This document shows positions 1-6,890 of a stretch of 9,871 nucleotides of DNA, in pieces. The DNA is taken from assembly GCA_016206165.1 (NCBI GenBank), contig JACQSD010000073.1, positions 1 to 9,871 of the forward strand, read 5' to 3'. Positions within the stretch are counted from its first letter, which is position 1, and each line of letters starts with the position of its first letter. The notes beneath the pieces were generated by a model, which saw only the letters and a list, made by a program, of their open reading frames with translations, searched no databases and was not told where the DNA came from. The position numbers were made by a program, and so were the translations under genes. The DNA comes from Candidatus Uhrbacteria bacterium. Its GTDB lineage: Bacteria > Patescibacteriota > Patescibacteriia > JACQSD01.

Positions 1-81
1 AAGTTCTCGACCCGCTTCGCAGCGAGGCGAGCAAGCTCGAACAGTAAGGTTTCGTTATCCGAGAGACGGTTGGGGTGGGGA

Positions 82-90
82 TGCTAGAAT
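82..90 (+). promoter_or_regulatory. possible extended -10 promoter for the orphan gene
   Basis: TG at 82-83, one base, then TAGAAT at 85-90 matches the extended -10 form TGnTAtAAT at all but one position. No convincing -35 lies 16-18 bp upstream, which extended -10 promoters tolerate. If used, transcription would start near 96-98 and give a leader of about 250 nt before the ATG at 346. This is a weak call from sequence alone. Confidence 0.3.
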
Positions 91-345
91 TCCTTCCTCG
101 CTCGAGCCGTCTTTCGGAAAATTCATGTGAAGGGAACAAGAGAAGGGATTCTCGATGAACATGAATGGTAAAAGCCAGAGAAACCACTGTGGTTTCTTGG
201 TAATCGCCGTTTCCATGAAGGGGACGGAGATTCTACATCTTCCTAGGAGGAGGGTGTGGCTGTGGGACACATAGTCCCCGAGAGTAGCTTTCGAATGGTG
301 GGGCTGCTCTTGTATCTTACACCGGACGGAAAGGAAACCGATCGC
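91..345 (+). promoter_or_regulatory. hairpin-rich 5' leader of the orphan gene
   Basis: I see no confident gene in 1-345. The stretch holds a run of local inverted repeats. An 8-bp outer stem pairs 121-128 (ATTCATGT) with 159-166 (ACATGAAT) and encloses GAGAA/TTCTC (140-144/149-153) closed by a GGGA loop. AGAAACCA/TGGTTTCT (179-186/190-197) forms a perfect 8-bp stem with a 3-nt loop. CCGTTTCC/GGGGACGG pairs at about 208-228 with G-U wobbles. GGGAC/GTCCC lies around 264-278 and CGAGAG/CTTTCG at 279-284/288-293. A full AGGAGG is at 245-250 and a second Shine-Dalgarno-like AAGGA at 331-335. Base composition is ordinary here and changes sharply at about 346. The density of stems suggests a leader that stabilises the mRNA or controls translation; no known riboswitch class is recognised. 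Confidence 0.45.
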
Positions 346-1485
346 ATGAATTGCTTCCAGCCGAAGAGGACCGAGGTAGGCACCACCGCCCAGGCGCACC
401 AGGCCATCGAGGGCATCCCGGACGCGGAGACCGCCGTTGCGGTGCTCGCGGACGAGCAGTCCCTCATCGCCGGCCGGTTCGAGGGTGGTGAGATCCTGTC
501 GATCAACCCGAACGACCTCCACACGGCCGTCGGGAGCGACGACGTCGAACTCGAGGTCACGACCCCCGCGGGCAAGCTGAACATCGCCGCGAGGATCGCT
601 TCCTCCGCGACGCCGAACGAGGTGGCGAAGGAGAGCGGCCAGATCAACATGGTCGTCTCCCCGGCCAAGACCTGGAGCGCCTTCCAGGGCGTGGTCCTGC
701 CGATGCTCCTCGGGCTCTTCACCCTCGGTCGGAAGGCGTACAACAAGGCCGTCCGCCCGATGATCGAGTGCATCATGCCCAACCTGGGCAAGAAGACGAA
801 CGACAAGAGCGTCTTCACCAGCCTGACCACCCCGCTCTACATCTGGGTCAGCGTGGGGAAGGACGCGTTCCAGAAGTTCTGGGTCCGGCTCAACGTGCCG
901 GGGAGCTATCGGAAGCTGAACGCCGATGGCACCACCACCCAGATCGCCACTCCCGCCGCTCTGCTCCCCGGAAACACCGGCCTCATCTACTTCCGGAAGA
1001 ACGAGCAGGGCAACTTCATCCTCAGGCTCACCGCTGAGGACATCCGCAAGCACTTCGGCCTGATCCGCGCCGCGCTCCGCGACGGCCTCGTGAAGCTCAC
1101 CGGCAACCAGGTCGAGATCCGGATGAACGTGGCCGAGATCGCCATCCCGGTGGCGGAACTCGGGAACAACGTCTACGTGCTCGGGTTCAGCCGCGTGCAC
1201 ATGGACGCGCAGAGGGGGGCCTACGTCGTGGCCACCTTCGAACAGAACGCGAAGACCTACACCACCCGCATCTACGTCGCGGACGTCGAGGCGGGGACGG
1301 TGGCGTTCAAGGCGGTGCAGGACGGCAAGGGCGTCTACACCTCCCAGATCGGCGGCACGGGCACGAAGAACCGCCTGAGCCTCTTCTTGGGAACCACGGC
1401 CACCGACGGCGTGGACGGCAGCACCACCCAGCGCATCCGGATCTCCACGGAGACCCCGGCGGCGCTGCAGGGGCTGGCCAACTGA
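346..1485 (+). CDS. unrecognised GC-rich, codon-biased protein (379 aa)
   Basis: I do not recognise this protein. From ATG 346 it is 379 aa, beginning MNCFQPKRTE. There is no signal peptide; the only clearly hydrophobic stretch is about residues 113-128 (FQGVVLPMLLGLFTLG), followed by basic residues. The second half alternates hydrophobic and polar residues and is rich in G, T, V and N (about 195-370), suggesting a beta-rich fold. It has just one cysteine-poor N-terminus (C3) and C142. Codons end overwhelmingly in C or G (AAG, TTC, AAC, GAG); three 60-nt lines counted by hand are 63-72% G+C, against 43% for a polA line. This could mean translational selection in a very abundant protein, or recent transfer. 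GTG 256, 5 nt after AGGAGG (245-250), is an in-frame alternative start adding 30 residues. I prefer 346 because the codon bias starts there and AAGGA lies 10 nt upstream. It is monocistronic, ending at its own terminator. Confidence 0.85.
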   Translation: MNCFQPKRTEVGTTAQAHQAIEGIPDAETAVAVLADEQSLIAGRFEGGEILSINPNDLHTAVGSDDVELEVTTPAGKLNIAARIASSATPNEVAKESGQINMVVSPAKTWSAFQGVVLPMLLGLFTLGRKAYNKAVRPMIECIMPNLGKKTNDKSVFTSLTTPLYIWVSVGKDAFQKFWVRLNVPGSYRKLNADGTTTQIATPAALLPGNTGLIYFRKNEQGNFILRLTAEDIRKHFGLIRAALRDGLVKLTGNQVEIRMNVAEIAIPVAELGNNVYVLGFSRVHMDAQRGAYVVATFEQNAKTYTTRIYVADVEAGTVAFKAVQDGKGVYTSQIGGTGTKNRLSLFLGTTATDGVDGSTTQRIRISTETPAALQGLAN

Positions 1486-1488
1486 TCC

Positions 1489-1583
1489 AGGTCCACGGTA
1501 ACGGAGTTCGACTAAGATAACTTTAAGGTCGAACCACCGGTCCAAGTAGGGACCTCTTCCACTCGTGAGAGCGGAGGAGGACC
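1489..1583 (+). other. structured 3' trailer of the orphan gene
   Basis: Between the stop codon and the terminator lie further stems. GTTCGAC (1506-1512) pairs perfectly with GTCGAAC (1528-1534). A 15-position stem pairs 1550-1564 with 1569-1583 with two mismatches, closed by GTGA, a GNRA-type tetraloop. GGACCT at 1550-1555 could alternatively pair with AGGTCC at 1489-1494, extending the first stem and excluding the second. Such mutually exclusive pairings are seen in RNA switches, but they may simply protect the 3' end. No known RNA family is recognised. Confidence 0.45.
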
Positions 1584-1592
1584 TCGAATCTC

Positions 1593-1635
1593 AAGAAGGG
1601 CTAGTCACTTCGGTGGCTGGCCCTTCTTCTTTTTG
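1593..1635 (+). terminator. strong intrinsic terminator after the orphan gene
   Basis: A 16-bp stem (1593-1608 with 1613-1628, two G-U wobbles, otherwise fully paired) is capped by a TTCG tetraloop and followed directly by CTTTTTG. This is a classic Rho-independent terminator. It separates the orphan gene from polA, whose ATG lies only 20 nt past the T-run. Confidence 0.93.
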
Positions 1636-1654
1636 TACGATAAGATGATGGACT

Positions 1655-4402
1655 ATGGGTGCTGCAAAAGAAACTTTCATCATCATAGACGGTAACGCAC
1701 TACTTCATAGGGCATGGCATGCGTTGCCGCCATTGCAAACGAAACAGGGTGTGATCGTGAACGCCGTGTACGGTTTTTTAATGATTCTTTTGAAGGCATT
1801 GAACGATCTGAAGCCCACGTATGTTGCAGTGACGTTTGATACAAAAGCGCCAACGTTTCGTGATGAGGCATACGACGCGTATAAAGCGCATCGAGTGAAG
1901 CAGCCCGATGAACTCTACGCACAAATTCCGATTTTGAAAAACGTCCTCGCTGCGTTTCGGATTCCTGTGTTTGAAAAAGACGGCTTCGAAGCAGATGACA
2001 TCATTGGCACGTTAGCATCGAGCATTAAGCATCGCGCAGCTAGCGGCCAGAAGCTAGAAGCAATCATCGTCACCGGCGATATGGATGCGACGCAACTCGT
2101 GGATGAGCATACGCGGGTGCTCACGCCCAAAAAGGGAATCAGCGATTCCATGATCTATGATATTGCTGCAGTGCAAGAGCGCTATGGCCTGCTCCCGTCG
2201 CAGATGATTGACTACAAAGCGCTTCGGGGGGATCCATCGGATAATATTCCTGGAGTGAAAGGGATTGGGGAGAAGACGGCCACCGCGCTGCTGCAGCAGT
2301 TTGGAACACTGGAAAATATTTATCACAGAATCACAGAATCACAGAATCAAAAAATCACCGAGCGCGTGCGGAAGTTGCTTCTTGAACAGAAGGAGGGCGC
2401 GATGTTGTCGAAGAAGTTGGCGACGATTGTACGAGACGTGCCGATTGATTTTGATTTAGAAAAATGCCGTTGGGCAGGCGGGGATGAAGCGAAGATTGTG
2501 GAGATGTTCCAGGAACTCGGGTTCCGATCGCTCTTGAATCGGCTGCCGAAGCCGGAGCAACAGGAGCTTCATATAACACATAACACGCAACACGTAACAA
2601 ATGATCTGTATGTTTTGGTAGATACGGGAAAAAAGTTCGATGAATTTTTAGAGCAACTTGCACAGCAGAAAGTTTTTGCCTTTGACACAGAGACAGATAG
2701 CGTGAATCCGCTGCGGGCGAAATTGGTTGGCATTAGTTTTTCGTGGAAGACAGGGGAGGCGTATTATGTATCAAATGCAGAATGCAGAATGCAGAATGCA
2801 GAATTAGTAAAAATATTCGTGAATGCAGATATTAAAAAAGTTGCGCACAATGCGAAGTTTGATGTGGAGGTGCTCGCGGCGAATGGGATTGCAGTACAAG
2901 GGCTCACGTTTGACACGATGATTGCGTCGTATCTTTTAAATCCGGGATCTCGGCAGCACGGATTAGATAAACTCGCGTTCGAAGAGTTTGGGTTTCGCAT
3001 GACGCCGATTACTGATCTGATTGGTGTAGGGAAAAAGCAGATCACCATGGATCAGGTGCCGCTCGAGCAGATTGTACCGTATGCGTGCGCCGATGCGGAC
3101 TATACGTGGAGGCTCTATGAAAAGCAGAATGCAGAATTAAGAATGAAGAATGCAGCGAAATTATTTGAGGAGGTGGAGATGCCACTTGTTCCCGTGCTTA
3201 TTGCTATGGAAACTGCTGGCGTGAAGATTGATACAGAGTTTTTAGGCGCATTATCACAACAGGTTGGATCACGTCTCGCCGTACTCGAAAAAGAAATTCA
3301 TGGGCTTGCAGGCGAGGAATTCAACGTGCAGTCGCCGATCCAGCTCAAAAAGATTCTTTTTGAAAAATTGCAGATTTCAACCAAAGGCATTGGAAAAACA
3401 AAGACTGGGCTTTCGACTGCTGCGGATGAGCTCGAAAAAATGAAGGGAGCGCACCCGATCATTACGCCGATCATCGAGTACCGCGAGCTCGCAAAGCTCC
3501 AGTCGACTTATCTTGAAGCGCTTCCGGCATTGGTTGATAAAGAAGACGGACGATTGCACACAAGTTTTAATCAGACGGTAGCCGCGACGGGGAGGCTCTC
3601 TTCTTCAGACCCGAACTTGCAGAATATTCCCATTCGCACGGAGCTTGGAAACGAAATTCGGAAGGCGTTTATTGCCGAGCAGGGGAACGTTATCCTCGCT
3701 GCAGATTATTCGCAAATTGAACTTCGGGTGGCCGCGCATCTCTCGGGTGATACAAAGATGATTGCGGCGTTTCAGCATGGAGAGGATTTTCATAGCCGCA
3801 CTGCGGCCGAGATTCACGATGTGCCGATCGAAAAAGTCACCAAAGAAATGCGGCGTGATGCAAAGACGATCAACTTTGGTATTCTCTATGGCATGGGGTC
3901 TTCAAGTCTCGCGGCACAAACTGCGATGAGCCGCGATGAGGCCCGGGCGTTTATTGAGAAGTATTTTGTGGTGTATAAAGAGCTCGCCACATGGATTGAG
4001 GCAACAAAAGAGCTCGCGCGAACACGAGGGTATGTAGAGACACTCTTTGGCCGTCGACGCTATCTGCCAGAAATTAATTCCGGGGTCCCCATGGTGCGTG
4101 CTGCAGCGGAGCGCATGGCCGTGAATATGCCGATTCAAGGAACAGCAACAGGGGATATTATGAAAATGGCTATGGTGAAAATCCATCAGCGAATTATGAA
4201 TAATGAATTACGAATAACGCAGATGTTGTTGCAAGTGCACGATGAACTGGTGTTTGAAGTAGCGGCGGATGCGGTTGATGAGACTGCGGTGATGGTAAAA
4301 GAGGTCATGGAGCATATCACGAAGCTTTCCGTGCCGATCAAAGTAGAAATCGAAGTTGGGGAAAATTGGGGAGCATTGGAGGCGCGCGGCTCTCGGCATT
4401 AG
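1655..4402 (+). CDS. polA: DNA polymerase I
   Basis: PolA fills gaps and removes RNA primers during replication and repair in the cytoplasm. The 915-aa product has all three domains. The 5' nuclease (about 1-300) shows IIDGNALLHR (D12), FEADDIIGTLA (D114, D115), TGDMDATQLV (D142, D144) and GDPSDNIPG. The 3'-5' exonuclease (about 335-490) keeps D344/E346 (FAFDTETD), D403 (HNAKFD) and Y476xxxD480, so proofreading should be active, unlike many PolA homologues. The polymerase (about 510-915) has motif A DYSQIELR (D684), motif B with R733, K737, F741 and Y745, and motif C VHDE (D863). Five short tandem-word tracts lie in loops between motifs (residues about 225-235, 305-316, 372-384, 489-500, 845-855), making it somewhat longer than usual bacterial PolA for these domains. 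No Shine-Dalgarno is evident before the ATG. polX follows 3 nt after the stop. Confidence 0.99.
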   Translation: MGAAKETFIIIDGNALLHRAWHALPPLQTKQGVIVNAVYGFLMILLKALNDLKPTYVAVTFDTKAPTFRDEAYDAYKAHRVKQPDELYAQIPILKNVLAAFRIPVFEKDGFEADDIIGTLASSIKHRAASGQKLEAIIVTGDMDATQLVDEHTRVLTPKKGISDSMIYDIAAVQERYGLLPSQMIDYKALRGDPSDNIPGVKGIGEKTATALLQQFGTLENIYHRITESQNQKITERVRKLLLEQKEGAMLSKKLATIVRDVPIDFDLEKCRWAGGDEAKIVEMFQELGFRSLLNRLPKPEQQELHITHNTQHVTNDLYVLVDTGKKFDEFLEQLAQQKVFAFDTETDSVNPLRAKLVGISFSWKTGEAYYVSNAECRMQNAELVKIFVNADIKKVAHNAKFDVEVLAANGIAVQGLTFDTMIASYLLNPGSRQHGLDKLAFEEFGFRMTPITDLIGVGKKQITMDQVPLEQIVPYACADADYTWRLYEKQNAELRMKNAAKLFEEVEMPLVPVLIAMETAGVKIDTEFLGALSQQVGSRLAVLEKEIHGLAGEEFNVQSPIQLKKILFEKLQISTKGIGKTKTGLSTAADELEKMKGAHPIITPIIEYRELAKLQSTYLEALPALVDKEDGRLHTSFNQTVAATGRLSSSDPNLQNIPIRTELGNEIRKAFIAEQGNVILAADYSQIELRVAAHLSGDTKMIAAFQHGEDFHSRTAAEIHDVPIEKVTKEMRRDAKTINFGILYGMGSSSLAAQTAMSRDEARAFIEKYFVVYKELATWIEATKELARTRGYVETLFGRRRYLPEINSGVPMVRAAAERMAVNMPIQGTATGDIMKMAMVKIHQRIMNNELRITQMLLQVHDELVFEVAADAVDETAVMVKEVMEHITKLSVPIKVEIEVGENWGALEARGSRH
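2322..2358 (+). repeat. octamer tandem repeat inside polA (site A)
   Basis: TCACAGAA is repeated three times, followed by TCAAAAAA and TCAC, an exact 8-nt period. It encodes RITESQNQKIT, just after the helix-hairpin-helix part of the 5' nuclease domain. The last 19 nt (2340-2358) recur exactly in holA at 8590-8608. Confidence 0.85.
2570..2602 (+). repeat. degenerate AACAC-type tandem repeat inside polA (site B)
   Basis: The words ATAACAC, ATAACAC, GCAACAC and GTAACA follow each other with a 7-nt period. They encode HITHNTQHVTN in the linker between the 5' nuclease and the exonuclease domain, where PolA proteins vary in length. Confidence 0.7.
2775..2806 (+). repeat. heptamer tandem repeat inside polA (site C)
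   Basis: ATGCAGA is repeated four times with a 7-nt period, then ATTA. It encodes NAECRMQNAE within the exonuclease domain, between the GISFSW strand and the helix before HNAKFD. Because 7 is not a multiple of 3, each copy is read in a different frame; the tract nevertheless stays open. Confidence 0.85.
3119..3156 (+). repeat. degenerate heptamer repeat inside polA (site D)
   Basis: AGCAGAATGCAGAATTAAG, then AATGAAG and AATGCAG, a decayed relative of the GCAGAAT word at 2775-2806. It encodes KQNAELRMKNAA at the end of the exonuclease domain, right after YACADADYTWRL. Confidence 0.7.
4190..4220 (+). repeat. degenerate GAATTA-type heptamer repeat inside polA (site E)
   Basis: CGAATTATGAATAATGAATT followed by ACGAATAACG forms 7-nt-spaced variants of GAATAAT/GAATTAC. 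It encodes RIMNNELRIT in the variable stretch between the QGTATGDIMK helix and motif C of the polymerase domain. Confidence 0.65.
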
Positions 4403-4405
4403 GCT

Positions 4406-6148
4406 ATGGATAATCTTTCTATTGCAAAACAATTTTCGGAGATCGCAGATATGCTCGAGATCTTGGACGAGAACCGGTTTCGCGTTGCTGCGTATCGGCG
4501 CGCCGTGGAGACAATTGAATCACTGCCACACAATGTGGCGACCATGCCGAAAGATGCACTCCTCGAGATTCCTGGGATCGGGGAAGGCATTGCGCACGCA
4601 ATTCTTGAGATCGCTCAACACGGGACATGCACTGAGTTCGCGGTTCTTAAGAAAAAGGTGCCGCAACGTCTCCTTGAAATCTTAGCGATCGAAGGCATGG
4701 GGCCAAAGACCACCGCGCTTGTTTGGAAGAAGTTTGGTGTCGAGTCGCTCCTTCATCTCGAGCGGCTCTTGACGACCGGAAAACTTGAAAAAGTTCCTGG
4801 ATTTGGGGTAAAGAAAGTGGAGAATATCAAACGTGGTATTGCACAGCGAAAACAGTCGGGCGGGCGGCAACCGCTTGGTCGGGTATTGCCGATTGCGGAG
4901 GAGATTGCGGAGTCGCTCCGATCATCGGGACTCTGCGATAAGGTAGAAATTGCCGGAAGTTTGCGTCGCATGAAGGAGCTGATTGGCGATATTGATATCC
5001 TCGCGACGTCGAAAAAACCAAAGGCGGTGATGGAGGGGTTCACAACGCTACCGAACGTGGAACGCACCATCGCGCAAGGTGAAACAAAGGCAACGGTAAT
5101 GCTCACGAGCGGACTCGAATGCGACCTTCGCGTCGTCGCGCCAGAGGAATTTGGCGCGGCACTCTACTATTTTACCGGTTCAAAAGAGCATAATGTACGG
5201 ACACGGACGATGGCAGTGAAGCAGGGGTTGACGGTGAATGAGTATGGAGTGTTTCGGGGTAGCAGTAAGCGGCAAGCAGTAAGCAGTAAGGATCGGATTG
5301 CTGGAAAGACAGAAGAGGAGGTTTTGAAGGCGATTGGGTTACCGTGGATTCCGCCGGAGATTCGTGAGGATCGCGGTGAGATTGCAGCGGCACTCGCAGG
5401 GAAGTTACCACACTTGATTACTGAAAAAGATATTCAGGGGAATTTGCATACGCATTCGGAATGGAGTGATGGCATGGCCACGATTGAGGATGTTGTACGG
5501 GAAGCAAAACGGCGTGGGTACGAATATATCGCGATGACGGATCATGCGTCGTCGATTGGAATTGTGCGTGGGACAAAAGAAAAGACCGTCGACGCATATA
5601 TCGCACGCGTGCGAGCAGCAGGAAAGAAGGTCGGTGGGATTCATGTGCTCGCGGGGGTTGAAGTGGATATCGAAGAAGATGGGAGCACGTTTCTTTCTGA
5701 TCGGAGTCTTCAAAAATTTGATTTCGTTATTGGTGCGGTACACTCATATTTCAAACAAGATCGTACGACCGCCACGAAACGGTTTCTGCGCGCCATTACA
5801 AATCCGAACATCGATTGTATTGGACACCTAACAACGCGACACGTGGGTGGACGCGAACCCATGGATCTTGATATCGATGCAATTTTGAAGGCCGCGGCGC
5901 GCGTCAAAACAATTATTGAATTGAACGCGCACTGGGTACGGCTCGATATCAACGATGTCCAATGTCGCCTTGCAAAAGAATACGGCGTGCCGATTGCAAT
6001 TTCGACTGATGCACATACGCTCGCCGAGTTCGATGTTATACGGTACGGGATCGCAACAGCGCGAAGGGGATGGCTCGAAAAGAAGGATGTGGTGAATATG
6101 AAGACATGGAAAGAGCTACGGGAATTTTTTAGAAACTCTAAATCCTAA
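4406..6148 (+). CDS. polX: X-family DNA polymerase with PHP domain
   Basis: Bacterial PolX fills short gaps in base-excision-type repair; its PHP domain typically supplies metal-dependent 3'-5' exonuclease or phosphatase activity. The 580-aa protein has the usual full length. Helix-hairpin-helix elements lie at about 54-66 (IPGIGEGIAHAI), 95-104 and 130-141 (VPGFGVKKVENI). The nucleotidyltransferase part has AGSLRR (183-188), GDIDIL with D195 and D197, and the third aspartate D240 in ECDLRVV. The C-terminal PHP domain (about 342-575) keeps NLHTHSEWSDG (H348, H350), TDHA (D379, H380), GVEVDI (E419), GAVHS (H446), GHLTTR (H474) and STDAH (D535, H537), so both activities look intact. Residues 286-296 (SSKRQAVSSKD) sit where homologues have a short turn and are encoded by a tandem heptamer tract. 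The gene starts 3 nt after polA with no clear Shine-Dalgarno, suggesting translational coupling. Its last residues and stop lie in the AT-rich repeat. Confidence 0.98.
   Translation: MDNLSIAKQFSEIADMLEILDENRFRVAAYRRAVETIESLPHNVATMPKDALLEIPGIGEGIAHAILEIAQHGTCTEFAVLKKKVPQRLLEILAIEGMGPKTTALVWKKFGVESLLHLERLLTTGKLEKVPGFGVKKVENIKRGIAQRKQSGGRQPLGRVLPIAEEIAESLRSSGLCDKVEIAGSLRRMKELIGDIDILATSKKPKAVMEGFTTLPNVERTIAQGETKATVMLTSGLECDLRVVAPEEFGAALYYFTGSKEHNVRTRTMAVKQGLTVNEYGVFRGSSKRQAVSSKDRIAGKTEEEVLKAIGLPWIPPEIREDRGEIAAALAGKLPHLITEKDIQGNLHTHSEWSDGMATIEDVVREAKRRGYEYIAMTDHASSIGIVRGTKEKTVDAYIARVRAAGKKVGGIHVLAGVEVDIEEDGSTFLSDRSLQKFDFVIGAVHSYFKQDRTTATKRFLRAITNPNIDCIGHLTTRHVGGREPMDLDIDAILKAAARVKTIIELNAHWVRLDINDVQCRLAKEYGVPIAISTDAHTLAEFDVIRYGIATARRGWLEKKDVVNMKTWKELREFFRNSKS
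5261..5290 (+). repeat. heptamer tandem repeat inside polX
   Basis: Four imperfect 7-nt copies: AGCAGTA, AGCGGCA, AGCAGTA and AGCAGTA. They encode SSKRQAVSSK between the EYGVFRG strand and the conserved AGKTEEEV helix. It is the same kind of insertion as in polA and holA, with a different word. Confidence 0.8.
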
Positions 6149-6240
6149 ACTCTAAATCCGAAACAAATCCAAATAACCAAAATCTAAAACATTGAAACAT
6201 TTGAGTTTAGGATTTGTTTAGAATTTAGGATTTCGGAGTT
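6133..6240. repeat. AT-rich inverted repeat of heptamer words between polX and the nuclease gene
   Basis: AAACTCTAAATCC occurs twice in tandem (6133-6145, 6147-6159) with a 14-nt period. A degenerate inverted copy (GAGTTTAGGATTTG and GAATTTAGGATTTCGG) occupies about 6202-6240, with an A-rich spacer between. The arms can form a long imperfect hairpin. The left arm contains the final polX codons and its TAA. The hairpin may contribute to ending the polA-polX transcript, but there is no separate T-run. Confidence 0.75.
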
Positions 6241-6257
6241 TGTATTACCGATTTGTT

Positions 6258-6869
6258 ATGCCTGAATACCTACCAAAAATTTTTGTCCTTACCGGGATCA
6301 TTATCGCGCTCACGCTCGTGCGTCAGGCGTGGGTGACAACCCCATCGAGTGCAGAGCAAGCCTCCGTGTCGACCACATATATTGCAGGGTCGCTGCCTCT
6401 AGCCCCTCGTGCACCCGATGTGCCTGCATCAGAACCAACGATGTCGGAGACTCTACCAAAAAAAACTGGCACGCTTGTCGTGCGCGTCATCGATGGCGAT
6501 ACCATTGAAATTGAAGGAGGCACCCGAGTGCGCTACATTGGTGTGAATACGCCGGAGTCGGTTGATCCGCGCAAGAAAGTACAGTGCTTTGGGAAGGAGG
6601 CTGCGGCACAAAACAAGGAATTGGTGGAGGGAAAACGAGTTCGCCTTGAGGCCGATGTTGAAGATAAGGATCGGTATGGCCGTCTGTTGCGCTACGTGTG
6701 GCTTGGGGATACGATGGTAAATGAGAGGATTGTGCAGGACGGCTATGCGCAACTTATGACTATTGCACCAAACGTTAAATATGTCGAGCGGTTCAAAGCC
6801 GCGCAAACCAAAGCGCGCGAACAAAAGCGCGGACTGTGGAATCAATGTAGAGAATCCCGTAATAAATGA
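6258..6869 (+). CDS. membrane-anchored staphylococcal-type thermonuclease
   Basis: Predicted Ca2+-dependent nuclease acting on DNA or RNA outside the membrane. From ATG 6258 it is 203 aa. Residues 7-21 (KIFVLTGIIIALTLV) form an N-terminal anchor or uncleaved signal, followed by a Ser/Pro/Ala-rich linker (about 27-68). The nuclease domain (about 71-195) shows VIDGDTIEIEG (D79, D81), R92 and E100 in VRYIGVNTPE, and R142 in YGRLLRYVW, matching the S. aureus catalytic Arg35, Glu43 and Arg87. The metal ligand Asp40 is Asn here (N97), a variation found in many homologues. An upstream TTG 6240 would add six residues but lies in the repeat. There is no clear Shine-Dalgarno; TATTAC at 6243-6248 resembles a -10. 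The sigma factor gene starts 21 nt downstream, so the two are probably cotranscribed. In a nucleotide-scavenging cell such an enzyme could digest external nucleic acids (inference). Confidence 0.93.
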   Translation: MPEYLPKIFVLTGIIIALTLVRQAWVTTPSSAEQASVSTTYIAGSLPLAPRAPDVPASEPTMSETLPKKTGTLVVRVIDGDTIEIEGGTRVRYIGVNTPESVDPRKKVQCFGKEAAAQNKELVEGKRVRLEADVEDKDRYGRLLRYVWLGDTMVNERIVQDGYAQLMTIAPNVKYVERFKAAQTKAREQKRGLWNQCRESRNK

Positions 6870-6890
6870 TGCGTGTATAACGTTGTAGTT

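Noticed and set aside
3..47. Possible C-terminal end of an upstream plus-strand gene (frame reading VLDPLRSEASKLEQ, then TAA)
   Set aside because: Fourteen codons at the window edge are too few to support, and the sequence (CTTCGCAGCGAGG...) resembles the GC-rich palindromic spacers elsewhere in the window.
179..197. Intrinsic terminator in the leader of the orphan gene
   Set aside because: The perfect 8-bp stem is not followed by a T-run on the plus strand, and on the minus strand there is only a short CTTTTA after a gap.
55..1545. A 496-codon open frame on the minus strand across the orphan gene
   Set aside because: It is a shadow of the plus-strand gene: C/G-ending codons leave the complement free of stops. 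Its translation is low-complexity R/G/D/H/V-rich sequence with no domain, and it runs through the structured leader and trailer.
2322..2806. CRISPR-like array from the repeated words in polA
   Set aside because: The units are 7-8 nt, directly adjacent with no spacers, and lie inside an open coding frame.
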